The notes: generated from the sequence alone by a model not told the origin. Shown: positions 1-9,753, numbered from the stretch's first letter. The stretch: DNA of 64,000 nt from Nostoc sp. 'Peltigera membranacea cyanobiont' N6 (GCF_002949735.1 NZ_CP026681.1:2728001-2792000), one strand, 5' to 3'. Numbers and translations: made by a program.

Positions 1-1213
1 GTAAAGCGTCCTTGATCCGGATTCTTTGTGGGCGATAGGTTTCATATAAAGTATCTTTGAGTCCATCTGTAGCAAACCATTCGACGACTTCGTATTCCAA
101 CACTACTATGTCGTCTGGAAGAGAGGAAACAGTTTCTGGTTGTGCAACTGTAGTACGTTTTGGCAATTGAACAACAATTGCCTTCGCAGCAGCTTTGATT
201 TTTTCTGAGCGTTCCCACGGAGATCGCTCAGGTAATTGCTCAATCAACGCCAGCAGTTCGGGTAAGTCCAAGGTTTCTGAAATACAAGGGATTTCGCTGG
301 AGTCAGCCGGAACTTTGTCGATCACTGTAATCCGAGTGTCGATAGTTGTCCCATGTTTTGAGTAAACCTTGCCGTTAACCCCGACCGACATTAAAACTCG
401 TACTTCCGAGTGCCACTTAACAAAAGTCTCTCGCCAGCTTGGGTTAGCCGGAGAGAACCAATTGGCTGTGATTGTTACCAGCCGTCCACCGTCAGCCAGT
501 CTTTGCAATGCCGAGTTGATGTGGCTCTTAGTTGCGTCGGGGTTGCGACTGTTGATTTTGGGAGATGCAGAGAAAGGTGGATTCATCAGCACAACTGAGG
601 GCTGAGTCTTGCCAACCAGATAGTCGTTAATTTGTTCCGCGTTTACTGAGAATAATGGTGTACCAGGGAATAATCGCCGCAGAATCTTCGATCTATCGGG
701 TGCAAGCTCGTTGAGCATCAGACTTGCACTGTACAGTTTAGCCATTTGTGCTAACAAACCAGTTCCGGCAGATGGCTCCAGCACCAAATCAGTAGCTTGT
801 ACAAATCCTGCTTTGGCTACCAGATAAGCAAGCGGCAGAGGGGTGGAGAATTGCTGAAGCTGTACTGATTCTTCACTACGGCGAGTATGCGTCGGACAGA
901 GGGCTGTTAATTCTTCTAATTGTTGCACAACCACTTGAGGTTGTTGTGATAAAATCTTAATTCCCAGATGACGCAGATATAAGATTTGCGCCACTTCAAT
1001 AGCTTCGTAAGCGTCTTTCCACTGCCATGTGCCCTCTGCTGCCGTGCCGTGAAAGTGGCGATTCATCTGAGCTTGAACAGTTTTTGTAGAGAGAGGGCGA
1101 TTATCTATTAAAACTTTTGCAAGCTCTTGGGCAACATTAATAACTGACTGCCCATAATCGATTACTGTTTGCAAATCGAATAAAGAACCTTGAGTGAAAA
1201 GTTGCTGTACCAT
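1..1213 (-). CDS. N6-adenine DNA methyltransferase, N-terminal part of a probable strawberry-notch-type protein (runs off left edge)
   Basis: The reading frame enters from the left edge and starts at ATG 1213, with an in-frame GTG 12 bases upstream as an alternative. About 404 residues are visible. Residues 146-152 read EPSAGTG (SAM-binding motif I) and 211-214 read NPPF (the catalytic motif of N6-adenine methylases). The segment before motif I, QQFSTPLPLAYL, fits motif X. The last visible residues (YETYRPQRIRIKDA) resemble the beginning of the strawberry-notch helicase domain that follows such methylases in large plasmid and phage proteins. The methylase call rests on visible motifs. The helicase part is inferred, because it lies outside the window. 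Confidence 0.75.
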   Translation of the reverse strand, partial: MVQQLFTQGSLFDLQTVIDYGQSVINVAQELAKVLIDNRPLSTKTVQAQMNRHFHGTAAEGTWQWKDAYEAIEVAQILYLRHLGIKILSQQPQVVVQQLEELTALCPTHTRRSEESVQLQQFSTPLPLAYLVAKAGFVQATDLVLEPSAGTGLLAQMAKLYSASLMLNELAPDRSKILRRLFPGTPLFSVNAEQINDYLVGKTQPSVVLMNPPFSASPKINSRNPDATKSHINSALQRLADGGRLVTITANWFSPANPSWRETFVKWHSEVRVLMSVGVNGKVYSKHGTTIDTRITVIDKVPADSSEIPCISETLDLPELLALIEQLPERSPWERSEKIKAAAKAIVVQLPKRTTVAQPETVSSLPDDIVVLEYEVVEWFATDGLKDTLYETYRPQRIRIKDAL

Positions 1214-1805
1214 TGCATCACTCACAATATTATTTTTTCACTATTGCTATGGCGAAGCCTTTCTCTTATTAATAAATGAGGCAATTGCCAAGAAGGGGAA
1301 AAGGGAAAGGGGGAAGGGGGAAAGGGCACAGAATTTAGAACTTTTCCCCACAAGGTAGAAAGCCCACTTCGGCTACGCTCAGTGCATCGCCTGTCTTAAT
1401 TGTGGAGAACAAAAAAGAAGATTTTTGAGACACGTAGTGCGAGAACTTAGCAGCGTCTTCATTTGGAACAAGAGCTTTTAAGTTATTGGTTCCCTTTCCC
1501 CTTCCCCTTTCCCAGGGCAAACGCATCTAAAGTACTCTTGATCACGACCAACATTAAGACCCAACGAAAAATCAGTATTTCTGGCTTGATTTATTTTCTA
1601 AGGCTCAAAGCGATCGCTAAAATCTTCGTCAATAAGCAGGGATTAATGAGATTATTTTTGAGTCTATTGAGAATAGACTAGTCTTATTGACATGATGCGG
1701 CCGCCCTATCCCCTTTCCCCTTTAACCTTCTTCATTAGTCTCATTTGAACTTTTGAACCTTCCAAGATTTATTCTTAGGTGATCAGCCGAGGCTTAAAAA
1801 GCGAA
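1214..1805. other. Non-coding spacer with G/A-rich and C/T-rich tracts
   Basis: No convincing gene is seen. The spacer holds a G/A-rich tract at about 1290-1327 and C/T-rich tracts at 1491-1514 and 1706-1723. The first and second are roughly complementary and could pair. Similar tracts recur elsewhere in the window. Short open frames across this stretch read straight through the low-complexity tracts and look spurious. Confidence 0.5.
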
Positions 1806-2252
1806 TTAGCCAGCTTTACGCGGTCTACCTGGCTTGCGCTTGCCTGAAGAATTTACATCAGCCTTTTTAGTTTTCGGTGACTTGTTGGCAGTATTGTTAG
1901 CTTTATTTGAACGAGTAGTACGTTTTGGTTGTGATGAAATCTCTTTAACTGGAGGCAGTAATCTCAATGTAGGGAATGAGAGAATAACTGCTTCGTTACT
2001 GGTACGATGAATAGCTTCATCCTCTAGTGTCCAAGGATCTGGCAACTTTTCAAAAGTCATCGCTTGTGGTGTGATTACTTCTGATACTGATGGGATTGTA
2101 GAAGCCGCTATATTTCCATTGCTAACCGAAACCACATTACTAGCGTAAGCAGTCGATACAAATAGTCCGTTAATGAACTCGAATATAACGAGAGTAACAA
2201 ATGCCCAAAAGATGACTACGATTGCCAAGGTGAGTAGAGATTGTATATCCAT
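1806..2252 (-). CDS. Membrane-anchored protein with a basic, AT-hook-like C-terminus
   Basis: This 148-residue protein has one hydrophobic segment at about residues 5-30, a middle region without recognised motifs, and a tail from about residue 108 rich in Lys, Arg, Ser and Asn. It ends in KRKPGRPRKAG. GRPRK matches the core of AT-hook DNA-binding motifs. The architecture suggests a protein that holds AT-rich DNA at a membrane, but this is inference and no family is recognised. The gene stands alone, upstream of the sigma factor gene and on the opposite strand. Confidence 0.6.
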   Translation of the reverse strand: MDIQSLLTLAIVVIFWAFVTLVIFEFINGLFVSTAYASNVVSVSNGNIAASTIPSVSEVITPQAMTFEKLPDPWTLEDEAIHRTSNEAVILSFPTLRLLPPVKEISSQPKRTTRSNKANNTANKSPKTKKADVNSSGKRKPGRPRKAG

Positions 2253-2344
2253 GATTATTTCTTAACTAAGTATTTGTAATTTTCAATTGATTTACGCAAA
2301 GCGGATTTGATCCTTGTCCAAATATGAAGCGAATTTGAACATAT

Positions 2345-2361
2345 CCTCTCTTCAAGAGAGG
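2345..2361. repeat. Short perfect inverted repeat
   Basis: CCTCTCTT and AAGAGAGG are separated by one base. The repeat lies upstream of the 1806-2252 gene and just before a MITE-like element. Its function is unknown. Confidence 0.4.
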
Positions 2362-2392
2362 ACTTCACTCTAAATTTAGCGTAGCGTACCTC

Positions 2393-2537
2393 TAAATCCC
2401 GGATTTCTCACCACACCTCGAATGGAGGAGTAATGAGTAGTGAGTAAGGAGTAGTAAAATCTTTACTTATTACCTCATGACTTTTTACTTATTACTCATC
2501 ATCAAATGCAAAGGAGCTTGTGAGAAATGCAGGTAAA
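2393..2537 (+). mobile_element. MITE-like element, copy 1
   Basis: This non-coding element of about 145 bp has imperfect terminal inverted repeats around ATTTCTCAC and GTGAGAAAT. Its interior is rich in GTAATGAGTAGTGAGT-type words. A second copy lies in opposite orientation at 42207-42359, sharing the ends, the GAATGGAGGAGTAAT block and the GCAAAGGAGCTTGTGAG block. Copy number two, matching ends and the lack of coding capacity indicate a non-autonomous transposable element. The transposase that moves it is not evident here. Confidence 0.65.
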
Positions 2538-2760
2538 TAATCCAACCAAATCTCTCCATCATTTTAAAATTTATTGACAAAATAAAGCAAATTTTATTGT
2601 TTATCTATTTAAAGATTTCAAGTATTATATTTATAGATTTGCTTAAAGATAAACGTTAGAGTTAAGTCTATGATTAAGATTTGATTTGTTAGCTAATTCT
2701 TGAAATAAAAAATTTTACCCAAACGAAAAATAAAAGTAGTCCTCACAATTAATTGAAAGT

Positions 2761-3708
2761 ATGCCCAGCCCAACTACGGACTTAGTGCGCTCTTACCTCA
2801 AAGAAATCGGACGCTACCCTCTGCTAACTCCTGAGCAAGAAATTACAAATGCTAGGCTTGTGCAGCAGATGATGGCGATTGAAGAACAGCGATCAAACCT
2901 CGCACTTCAACTAAACCGAGAACCAACTGCAAGAGAATTAGCTACCTTGCTTGGGCAAACCGAAGCTGAAGTACAGTCAATCGTTCAACAAGGTCAAAAA
3001 GCTAAACATAAAATGGTGACAGCTAACCTACGATTGGTGGTAGCGATCGCTAAAAAGTACCAGAATCACAATTTAGATTTTCTCGATTTAATTCAGGAAG
3101 GTACACTCGGTTTGCAAAAAGGGGTAGAGAAGTTCGACACTAACAAAGGCTACAAACTATCAACCTATGCTTATTGGTGGATTCGTCAGGAAATCACACG
3201 TGCAATTGCAGAAAAATCTCGTACTATTCGATTGCCAACTCACCTAACCGAAAGACTTAATAAAATTAAAAAAGTACAGCGAGAAAGCTTTCAAAAGCTT
3301 GGTCGCTATGCTACTGTCACCGAAATTGCTGAAGAATTAAATTTAAAGCCTAACCAGGTTCGAGAATATCTCAGTGTCTCGAAGCAGCCAGTTTCTTTGG
3401 ATTTGCGTGTGGGAGACAATCAAGACACTGAGCTATTGGATATCTTACCAGATGAGAGCATTTCCTCAGACGAACGGCTTACCAAGGAACTGTTGCGCCT
3501 TGATTTGAATAATCTTCTGGCATCCCTACCCCCTATACAACGAGAAATACTAACTCTACGTTTTGGGTTAGAGAATGATCATCAACTGAGCTTAACTCAA
3601 GTTGGCGATCGCCTTAACTTAAGTCGAGAACGAATTCGCCAGCTTGAACATAAAGCGCTCTCTATTCTTCGCCGTCAAAAAAGTGATATTAAGGAGTATC
3701 TTAATTAG
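2761..3708 (+). CDS. Group 2 RNA polymerase sigma factor (RpoD family)
   Basis: This 315-residue sigma-70 protein is complete for a non-essential cyanobacterial group 2 factor. Region 1.2 lies at residues 5-38 (DLVRSYLKEIGRYPLLT). Region 2 spans about 85-165 and includes DLIQEGTLGLQKGVEKFD and YKLSTYAYWWIRQEI. Region 3 follows from about 163, and region 4 is near the C-terminus with the helix-turn-helix LSLTQVGDRLNLSRERIRQLE. It directs core polymerase to alternative promoters. A close paralogue lies at 7065-8017. A leader of about 500 bases containing MITE copy 1 precedes it. Confidence 0.93.
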   Translation: MPSPTTDLVRSYLKEIGRYPLLTPEQEITNARLVQQMMAIEEQRSNLALQLNREPTARELATLLGQTEAEVQSIVQQGQKAKHKMVTANLRLVVAIAKKYQNHNLDFLDLIQEGTLGLQKGVEKFDTNKGYKLSTYAYWWIRQEITRAIAEKSRTIRLPTHLTERLNKIKKVQRESFQKLGRYATVTEIAEELNLKPNQVREYLSVSKQPVSLDLRVGDNQDTELLDILPDESISSDERLTKELLRLDLNNLLASLPPIQREILTLRFGLENDHQLSLTQVGDRLNLSRERIRQLEHKALSILRRQKSDIKEYLN

Positions 3709-3710
3709 CA

Positions 3711-3839
3711 ATGATTTCTACCTCTACTATCATCGCAGACGTAAAGGTAATATTTCCCCAAGGCAATTATCCTTGTTTTAATCATGAAGATGATGCTCTG
3801 GCTATACTATTAGTCAAAAACAAGAAACTATATTTATAA
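3711..3839 (+). CDS. Small ORF directly behind the sigma factor gene (42 aa)
   Basis: It begins two bases after the sigma factor stop codon and reads MISTSTIIADVKVIFPQG and onward for 42 residues. The spacing suggests translational coupling. No family is recognised and there is no second copy in the window, so it could be a chance frame. Confidence 0.35.
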   Translation: MISTSTIIADVKVIFPQGNYPCFNHEDDALAILLVKNKKLYL

Positions 3840-3862
3840 ATAGCAACTTAAAAAACTAATCA

Positions 3863-4114
3863 ATGTCCAGCAAAACTATTGAAGTTCGAGAGTACACCGT
3901 CAGAGCGCACAAGCGGGAAATTCACACTCGCGTTTTCAACTTCGTATGTAAGCAGTGTGAACAACCCACACAACGAGAAACCTTTGGTGTGCGACCGCTC
4001 TACTGTGAAACATGCCGTCCACCACAAGCACCCAAGCAATCGAAAGTAGTCCCTATAGGCAAGAGGAAACCCAGAGCGATGAACTATGAGAGTGGTAAAG
4101 ACATAGCTGGATGA
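3863..4114 (+). CDS. Small zinc-ribbon protein
   Basis: The protein has 83 residues with two CxxC pairs, C29/C32 and C48/C51, spaced as in a small zinc ribbon. The N-terminus and tail are basic (KRKPR near residue 67). It lies just downstream of the sigma factor and the 42-residue frame on the same strand and may be co-transcribed with them. A nucleic-acid-binding role is plausible but not shown. Confidence 0.65.
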   Translation: MSSKTIEVREYTVRAHKREIHTRVFNFVCKQCEQPTQRETFGVRPLYCETCRPPQAPKQSKVVPIGKRKPRAMNYESGKDIAG

Positions 4115-4353
4115 TTTGTTGTCTCTTGGGTGAGTGAAGCAGTGCGCTCATTCGCCCAACCTAATTCAAACTGGTAAAAGGTAACTCTAATGAATTCACA
4201 TTAAACATATTTTCTTCTTCGATTTATCTGTGGGATTAAGAAAACTTTCCAGATTAAGATTAATTGGTAAGCAACTTCAACACAATTCTCAAATCATACA
4301 CTGGCTCACAAGTAGTAATACAATCAGGGGCGTGAGTTCGTTCTGGAACGAGT

Positions 4354-5319
4354 ATGACCAATACCAACCCTCAAACCGAATATGATTCGCCGTGGAAACA
4401 GATACTACAACTTTATTTTGAAGATTTTATGCTGTTTTTCTTCCCCCAAGCATATCGGGAAATAGATTGGACACGACAGCCTGAGTTTTTGGACAAAGAA
4501 TTAGAGCAGGTAGTGCGTGATGCCGAACTAGGGAAAAGACTGGCGGATAAGCTGGTAAAAATATACCGCATTGGTGGCGAAGAATCCTGGATACTGATAC
4601 ATTTAGAAATCCAATCCCAGTCAGAGTCAGACTTTAGCGAAAGGATGTTTACCTACAACTACCGCATCTACGATAGATATAAGCGATCGGTGGCATCCTT
4701 GGCAATTCTAGGTGATGAGCAGGTAAACTGGCGACCAAATCGTTTTGGTTACGAGTTGTTTGGCACGAAAGTAGAGTTTCAGTTTCCAATTGTCAAATTG
4801 TTAGACTATCAACAACGTCAGTCTGAGCTAGAAGCCAGCCGTAACCCTTTGGCGACTGTGGTGATGGCACATTTAGCAGCATTACAAACTCTTAGCGACA
4901 GGTTAGAACGTAAGCAGCAGAAACTAAGTTTAGTGCGGAGATTATACCAGCAGGGTTTTGAGCGTGAGGATGTTCTAAACTTATTGGCTTTTGTAGACTG
5001 GGTGTTGACACTCCCCCAAGATTTAGAGCGAGAGTTTCTTTTTGAAGTAGAACAATTGGAGGCAGAGCAACGTATGCAGTATGTTACTTCTTTTGAACGC
5101 AGTGGTATTGAAAAAGGTAAGCTTGAAGCTTTGTTAAAAGGTATAGCCTTGGGATTAAAGCTCAAATTTAGTGAATCCGGTCAAAATTTATTACCCGAAA
5201 TCGAATCTATCCAAGATGTAAGTGTGCTAGAAGCCATCTTGGAGGGGATAGATACAGCGAGTAGTGTCTCACAATTGCGTCAAATTTATCAATCGCCCAC
5301 AAACGATACCCAGCAATGA
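4354..5319 (+). CDS. Rpn-family (PD-(D/E)XK-like) putative nuclease/transposase
   Basis: This 321-residue protein has the architecture of cyanobacterial Rpn/YhgA-like proteins. The N-terminal nuclease-like region contains FMLFFFPQAYREIDW and WILIHLEIQSQ; the E-x-Q is the usual part of the PD-(D/E)XK core. A helical region follows, then a C-terminal GIEKGKLEALLKGIALGLKLKF motif. Rpn proteins act on DNA and promote recombination. A second, interrupted member lies at 30209-31117. These genes are abundant and often mobile in Nostoc. Confidence 0.75.
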   Translation: MTNTNPQTEYDSPWKQILQLYFEDFMLFFFPQAYREIDWTRQPEFLDKELEQVVRDAELGKRLADKLVKIYRIGGEESWILIHLEIQSQSESDFSERMFTYNYRIYDRYKRSVASLAILGDEQVNWRPNRFGYELFGTKVEFQFPIVKLLDYQQRQSELEASRNPLATVVMAHLAALQTLSDRLERKQQKLSLVRRLYQQGFEREDVLNLLAFVDWVLTLPQDLEREFLFEVEQLEAEQRMQYVTSFERSGIEKGKLEALLKGIALGLKLKFSESGQNLLPEIESIQDVSVLEAILEGIDTASSVSQLRQIYQSPTNDTQQ

Positions 5320-5392
5320 GATTGAGCATCGCCCAATAGACCTATCCTCTCCTTTCTCCATAAGTCCAAAACGAATTTAACGAAAACAAACT

Positions 5393-6658
5393 ATGCCCAA
5401 GACTTGGAATATTAAGATAGATAACTATTTTCAAGCCAACCCAAACTGCATCATCGCCACTGCTCATGTAGACTCGTTCCCTATAGACCTACCGCTAGAA
5501 CCAAACATCAGGGAACCAAACCGCAAAAGCGCGACCTACAGACAAATCTTCGACTCACTGACCACCGAACCTGCAAAATTCTTCTCTCGCCACAGCGGAA
5601 TCGTTCTGTCAGCTAATATTACTAAACCTGTCAAGAACAAAACTGAACTAGAGCTAGAAGTCTTAGAAGCTAACGAGGGGGGTAGTGATGGCATTATCAA
5701 CGGAGGGCATACAGTTTTAGCTTTTGAGCAAGCGAAAAATTACAAATATGATTTAACCGAAGCCAGGGTAAAAGTTACGATCCACATCGGATTGAGTGAA
5801 GAATCAGCTAAAGATATAGCCCTAGCTTCAAATACCACAACGCCAGTAGATTCTCGCTCCAAAGTCAACGCTAGGGGTGATTACAAATTCATCAAGCAGT
5901 ACCTAGCTCAGTTAGAACAGAAAGAAGATAGAAAATTCCGCATTGCCTATTACCAAAACCAAAGCGGCGCTCCCAGAAATGCCCAGTGCAATGTCACCCA
6001 TTTGCTCAAGCTCCTTTACTGCCTTGACAGAAATAAATACAACCCCGACGGCAATAAACGAACCAAACACCCAGTAGGAATGAGTCTTCCAAGTAACATC
6101 ACAGATGCAGAAAGAGAAAGATTAACCGCCTTACTGCCTCTCTTGACTCATGCTCTGTGGATAGAGCAAAGACTCTACGAAATAATCCAAGACCATATCA
6201 GCAACCCCAGAAGAAAGGGTGCTAACGACCTAGCATCAATTGATATACGTAAAACGACGTTGTTGCCTGACAGCAAGTATTCATTCGGGTTTGGTGCGCC
6301 AACTGACCTCGCATTACCGATAATTGCGTCTTATCGGGTATTTTTGGACAAGGACTATAAATGGATTCTGCCGTTTAACGAATTTGCTGAAGATTTCCTC
6401 CAACACTTGTGGAATAACTACTTCCGCAAATATTTGGTGTCGGAGAAAACAGCCGGAAATACAGTCGGGACAAAAATCAGCCGCAATCAAGAGATTTGGG
6501 AAAGTTTGTACATTTCGGCGCAAAGTTATCTAAATCAGCACTTGATGAAAATGGTCAACTCTAGTAAGCAAGAAGAAGAATCTCATGTGACACAAGGTGC
6601 AAACAAGAGGGCAAAAGGGAAAAGGGGTGAACTCAACGCGACTACTGTTCCCAAATAG
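5393..6658 (+). CDS. AIPR-like protein (abortive-infection-related family)
   Basis: This 421-residue protein contains RHSGIVLSANI near residue 64 and DGIINGGHTVLAF near residue 99. These resemble the conserved NGxxT core of the AIPR family (PF10592), which is often found with restriction and phage-resistance genes. The C-terminal tail is basic. AIPR function is unknown; some members give abortive infection. The family call is by motif recognition and should be tested with a profile search. Confidence 0.55.
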   Translation: MPKTWNIKIDNYFQANPNCIIATAHVDSFPIDLPLEPNIREPNRKSATYRQIFDSLTTEPAKFFSRHSGIVLSANITKPVKNKTELELEVLEANEGGSDGIINGGHTVLAFEQAKNYKYDLTEARVKVTIHIGLSEESAKDIALASNTTTPVDSRSKVNARGDYKFIKQYLAQLEQKEDRKFRIAYYQNQSGAPRNAQCNVTHLLKLLYCLDRNKYNPDGNKRTKHPVGMSLPSNITDAERERLTALLPLLTHALWIEQRLYEIIQDHISNPRRKGANDLASIDIRKTTLLPDSKYSFGFGAPTDLALPIIASYRVFLDKDYKWILPFNEFAEDFLQHLWNNYFRKYLVSEKTAGNTVGTKISRNQEIWESLYISAQSYLNQHLMKMVNSSKQEEESHVTQGANKRAKGKRGELNATTVPK

Positions 6659-6689
6659 TTTTTTACCGAATAGGGCATGAGGTATAGGG

Positions 6690-6889
6690 GAATGGCACGA
6701 AGAAAAGCGTAAATCCCTGGTATTCCTGGATGAAAGGGTGTGGAGTTGCTAAGTTCGGGTGTGGGGAATTAAGAAGATGTTGAACTCCTTGACGCACTCG
6801 CATTTAATTGTCTAGAACACACGAAGCTGCAACTCTACCCCCAACAAGATAGTCAGCAAAGAGGTTTCACATAAATCTTCGTGCCATTC
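6690..6889. repeat. 200-bp structured region bounded by a 14-bp perfect inverted repeat
   Basis: GAATGGCACGAAGA (6690-6703) and its exact complement (6876-6889) bound a non-coding stretch. Inside, GGTGTGGAGTTGC and GCAACTCTACCCC could form a nested stem with two mismatches. The block fills most of the spacer between the AIPR-like gene and the second sigma factor. It could be a small structured RNA or a short non-autonomous element. Confidence 0.45.
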
Positions 6890-7064
6890 GGAATGGAGGT
6901 ATAGTAAGCGCTCACTGGATACCGTTATAGATGATTGTGTTCTAGGTTGAATTTATTTATCGCAATCTCAGGTTAATATTTTTTAGCTGTTAAATCAGGA
7001 AAATTAATTCAGCGATTTGATTTATACTTTTAAATTCGTCTAAATATCAAAAAAGTTTTACTGT

Positions 7065-8017
7065 ATGTCCAGCCTGAGTCCAGACATGGTTCGTATCTAT
7101 TTGCAAGAGATTGGTCGTTACCCAATGCTAACCGCAGACCAAGAAATTGCTTATGGGAGGCAGGTACAGCAAATCATGGCAATTGAGCAAAGAAAAATGA
7201 ACTCACCCAACAACTAGCTAGGGAGCCAACAATGGTCGAATTAGCTGTTGATGTTGACAAAAGTGAATTGGAAATAGCTCAAATACAAAATCTTGGGCAA
7301 CGAGCCAAACAAAAAATGGTGACAGCAAACTTGCGTCTGGTGGTTTCGATTGCCAAAAAATATACTAAGCGCAATCTGGAATTTTTAGATTTGCTGCAAG
7401 AAGGGGCAATAGGTTTACAAAGGGGTGTAGAAAAATTTGACCCCAATCGTGGCTATAAGCTTTCCACCTACGTATACTGGTGGATTACACAGTCAATCAC
7501 ACGGGCAATTGCAGAGAAATCCCGTACTGTACGCTTGCCAATTCATATCACCGAACAACTGAACAAAATCAAGAAAGTACAGCGAGAATTATTTCAGACA
7601 CTGGGTCGTCCAGCTAGTGTTGTAGAAATTGCTGAAACTTTAGACTTACAACCAAGCCAGATTAGGGATTTTCTCAGCAGTTCAAAGCAGCCAATTTCTC
7701 TAGATGTAAAGATTGGAGATAACCAAGACACAGAACTTAGTCAACTTTTACCAGATGAGGGCATATCTCCAGACGAATATATCACCAAAGAACTTTTGCG
7801 CCAAGACATCAATAGTTTATTAGAAGAATCACTCAAACCGACGCAACGTGAAGTATTAATTTTGCGTTTTGGATTGGAGAACGATCAAGAACTAACTTTA
7901 GCTCAAATTGGAGAGAAATTGAATGTCAGTAGAGAACGAGTTCGCCAAATTCAGCAGCAAGCAATCACTGCTCTACGTCGTCAAAAAACTGAAATTCAAC
8001 AGTATTTAGTTTCCTGA
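7065..8017 (+). pseudogene. Second group 2 sigma factor, frameshifted near its N-terminus
   Basis: From ATG 7065 the frame reads MSSLSPDMVRIYLQEIGRYP, matching region 1.2 of the 2761-3708 paralogue. It then ends at a TAG just after codon 47. The paralogous sequence resumes in another frame as NELTQQLAREPT and continues through regions 2, 3 and 4 to 8017. The break is in an A run at 7193-7197, where one lost A accounts for it. With that A restored the protein would have 317 residues, close to the paralogue's 315. An internal ATG at 7232 could give a protein without region 1.2. Sequencing error or slippage on the A run cannot be excluded. Confidence 0.8.
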
Positions 8018-8101
8018 AGAATACCAAAAGATGATGTTTTAGGGACTAGTAAGGGGATTTACAGCATTCGGCTTTTAACATCCTCTCAATCGAGTGAAAG
8101 A

Positions 8102-8593
8102 TTAGCCTATTCTGTAAGATGCTCGTCCATGCTTCTCCAGATATTGCTGATGATACTCTTCTGCTCTATAAAATTGTGATGCAGCTACAATCTCCGTCAC
8201 AATTGGATTTTTGTGATAACGAGAACTATTTTCAAGCTGCTCCTTGGAGGCTCTTGCTAATAATTCCTGCTCTGGTGTGTGGAAAAATATCACTGATCGA
8301 TATTGATAACCAACATCTAGCTCCTGATGGTTTGATGCTGTGGGATTGTGCTTATTCCAAAACACATTTAGTAGTTCATCATAAGATACTATTACCGGAT
8401 CGTATTCCACTTCCACTGCTTCAGCATGTGCAGTTTTGCCTCTACAGACATCTTCATAGGTTGGATTCTCAAAGTGTCCGCCAGTGTAACCAACTGCTGT
8501 AGAAGTCACTCCTTTTAGTTGACGAAATGCTGCTTCAACTCCCCAGAAACAGCCTGCTCCAAATGTCGCTTTTTGTAGATTAGCATTTTGCAT
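8102..8593 (-). CDS. msrA: Peptide-methionine (S)-S-oxide reductase MsrA
   Basis: The 163-residue length is normal for MsrA. The catalytic motif GAGCFWG is at residues 12-18. The conserved GYTGGHFENPTYEDVCRGKTAHAEAVEV block and the YQYRSVIFFH block are present, here named by their position at about residues 36-63 and 96-105. The enzyme reduces methionine-S-sulfoxide in damaged proteins using thioredoxin. The peroxiredoxin gene follows on the same strand upstream, so the two may form an oxidative-stress pair, although 270 bases separate them. Confidence 0.93.
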   Translation of the reverse strand: MQNANLQKATFGAGCFWGVEAAFRQLKGVTSTAVGYTGGHFENPTYEDVCRGKTAHAEAVEVEYDPVIVSYDELLNVFWNKHNPTASNHQELDVGYQYRSVIFFHTPEQELLARASKEQLENSSRYHKNPIVTEIVAASQFYRAEEYHQQYLEKHGRASYRIG

Positions 8594-8863
8594 ATCTTTG
8601 ACAACTCTTTTATGATAATTTTAAGTGAAACTTATCGAATCAGACAAATACTTTATAAGGAAATATTTCCTCAAGACTGCCTGATTTATTTTAATTATTA
8701 GAGTGACAGATTATTCTGAGATGATTCTGATCCAAAGCTGAATATTATCTAAAAATTGGAAAAATAGTTTAATTTAAAATTTATCTACTACAGTACGGCG
8801 TAAATAAAACACCCATTCCAAATCAACGAAAGGCTTGTAGTATCCGAATTACGCCAAGCTGTA

Positions 8864-9460
8864 CTAGCTTTTGCTAACTATAGGAATATTTCTTAGAATA
8901 CTCACTATTTCAATTGGGTCTAACCGTTTAGTATAATCTGCATCAACAAAAGCATAAACGATTTTTCCGTCTCGATCAACTACAAATGTAGCTGGAATAG
9001 GTAGTTCAAAAGACTCATCTCCATTGTATCTAGGTAACACATGACCCTTTGACTCTAATATAGGTCTTAGATACTCCGGGATTTGAAACACAATGCCAAA
9101 TTGACGAGCAATCATATTGCTGCGATCGCTCAATACTTCATAAGTTAGTTCATGTTTTTCTACAGTTGACATGGTATGACGATTAGTTTGAGGTGAAATA
9201 GCAATTATTGATGCTCCTAATGTTTTAATTGCAGGTAATGCTTGTTGGAGTCCTGCTAGTTCCAAGTTACAGAAAGGACACCAAGAACCTCGATAAAAGG
9301 AAATAACTACAGGCCCACTAACTAGTAGTTTTTGTAATTCTACTGCTTGGCTGAAAGCATTAGGTAGAATGAAATTAGGAATAATATCTCCTACCTTTAA
9401 AGTTTGGTCAATTATACCTGAAGAAATTAGCTCACTTTTGAGAGACTCTGTAAAATTCAT
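8864..9460 (-). CDS. Peroxiredoxin-like AhpC/TSA family protein
   Basis: This 198-residue protein has a thioredoxin fold. RGSWCPFC near residues 57-64 carries the peroxidatic Cys and a CxxC-like second Cys. ATFVVDRDGKIVYAFVD near residue 157 is typical of the family's C-terminal half. It probably reduces hydroperoxides in the cytosol. There is no signal peptide. The neighbouring msrA gene supports an oxidative-stress role. Confidence 0.88.
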   Translation of the reverse strand: MNFTESLKSELISSGIIDQTLKVGDIIPNFILPNAFSQAVELQKLLVSGPVVISFYRGSWCPFCNLELAGLQQALPAIKTLGASIIAISPQTNRHTMSTVEKHELTYEVLSDRSNMIARQFGIVFQIPEYLRPILESKGHVLPRYNGDESFELPIPATFVVDRDGKIVYAFVDADYTKRLDPIEIVSILRNIPIVSKS

Positions 9461-9753
9461 CGTAATTTTCCTGAAAGTTCACTTCTACTTTTATGTACCT
9501 TTCTAGAGAAATACTGTTGCAGTAAATCTACTGAAATAAGAAAAGTAGACTTTTGGATTTGCATTACTAGGATAATTGCTTTAGATTCTAAGGGATGATT
9601 ATCATTTACTGTCCCTGTTGTTTTTATACACGTTAAGCTATCCGTTCAAAATCCTGGTTCATAAAGCGTTACCACTTCTGTTTTCCACCAAGGGTCGTAA
9701 TTGGTTTATGATCCTTCCATACACTAAGAACTTTACCCAGGTAGTCAGAGTAA

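Noticed and set aside
6690..6889. Retron RNA
   Set aside because: The closing inverted repeat fits, but no reverse transcriptase gene is adjacent.
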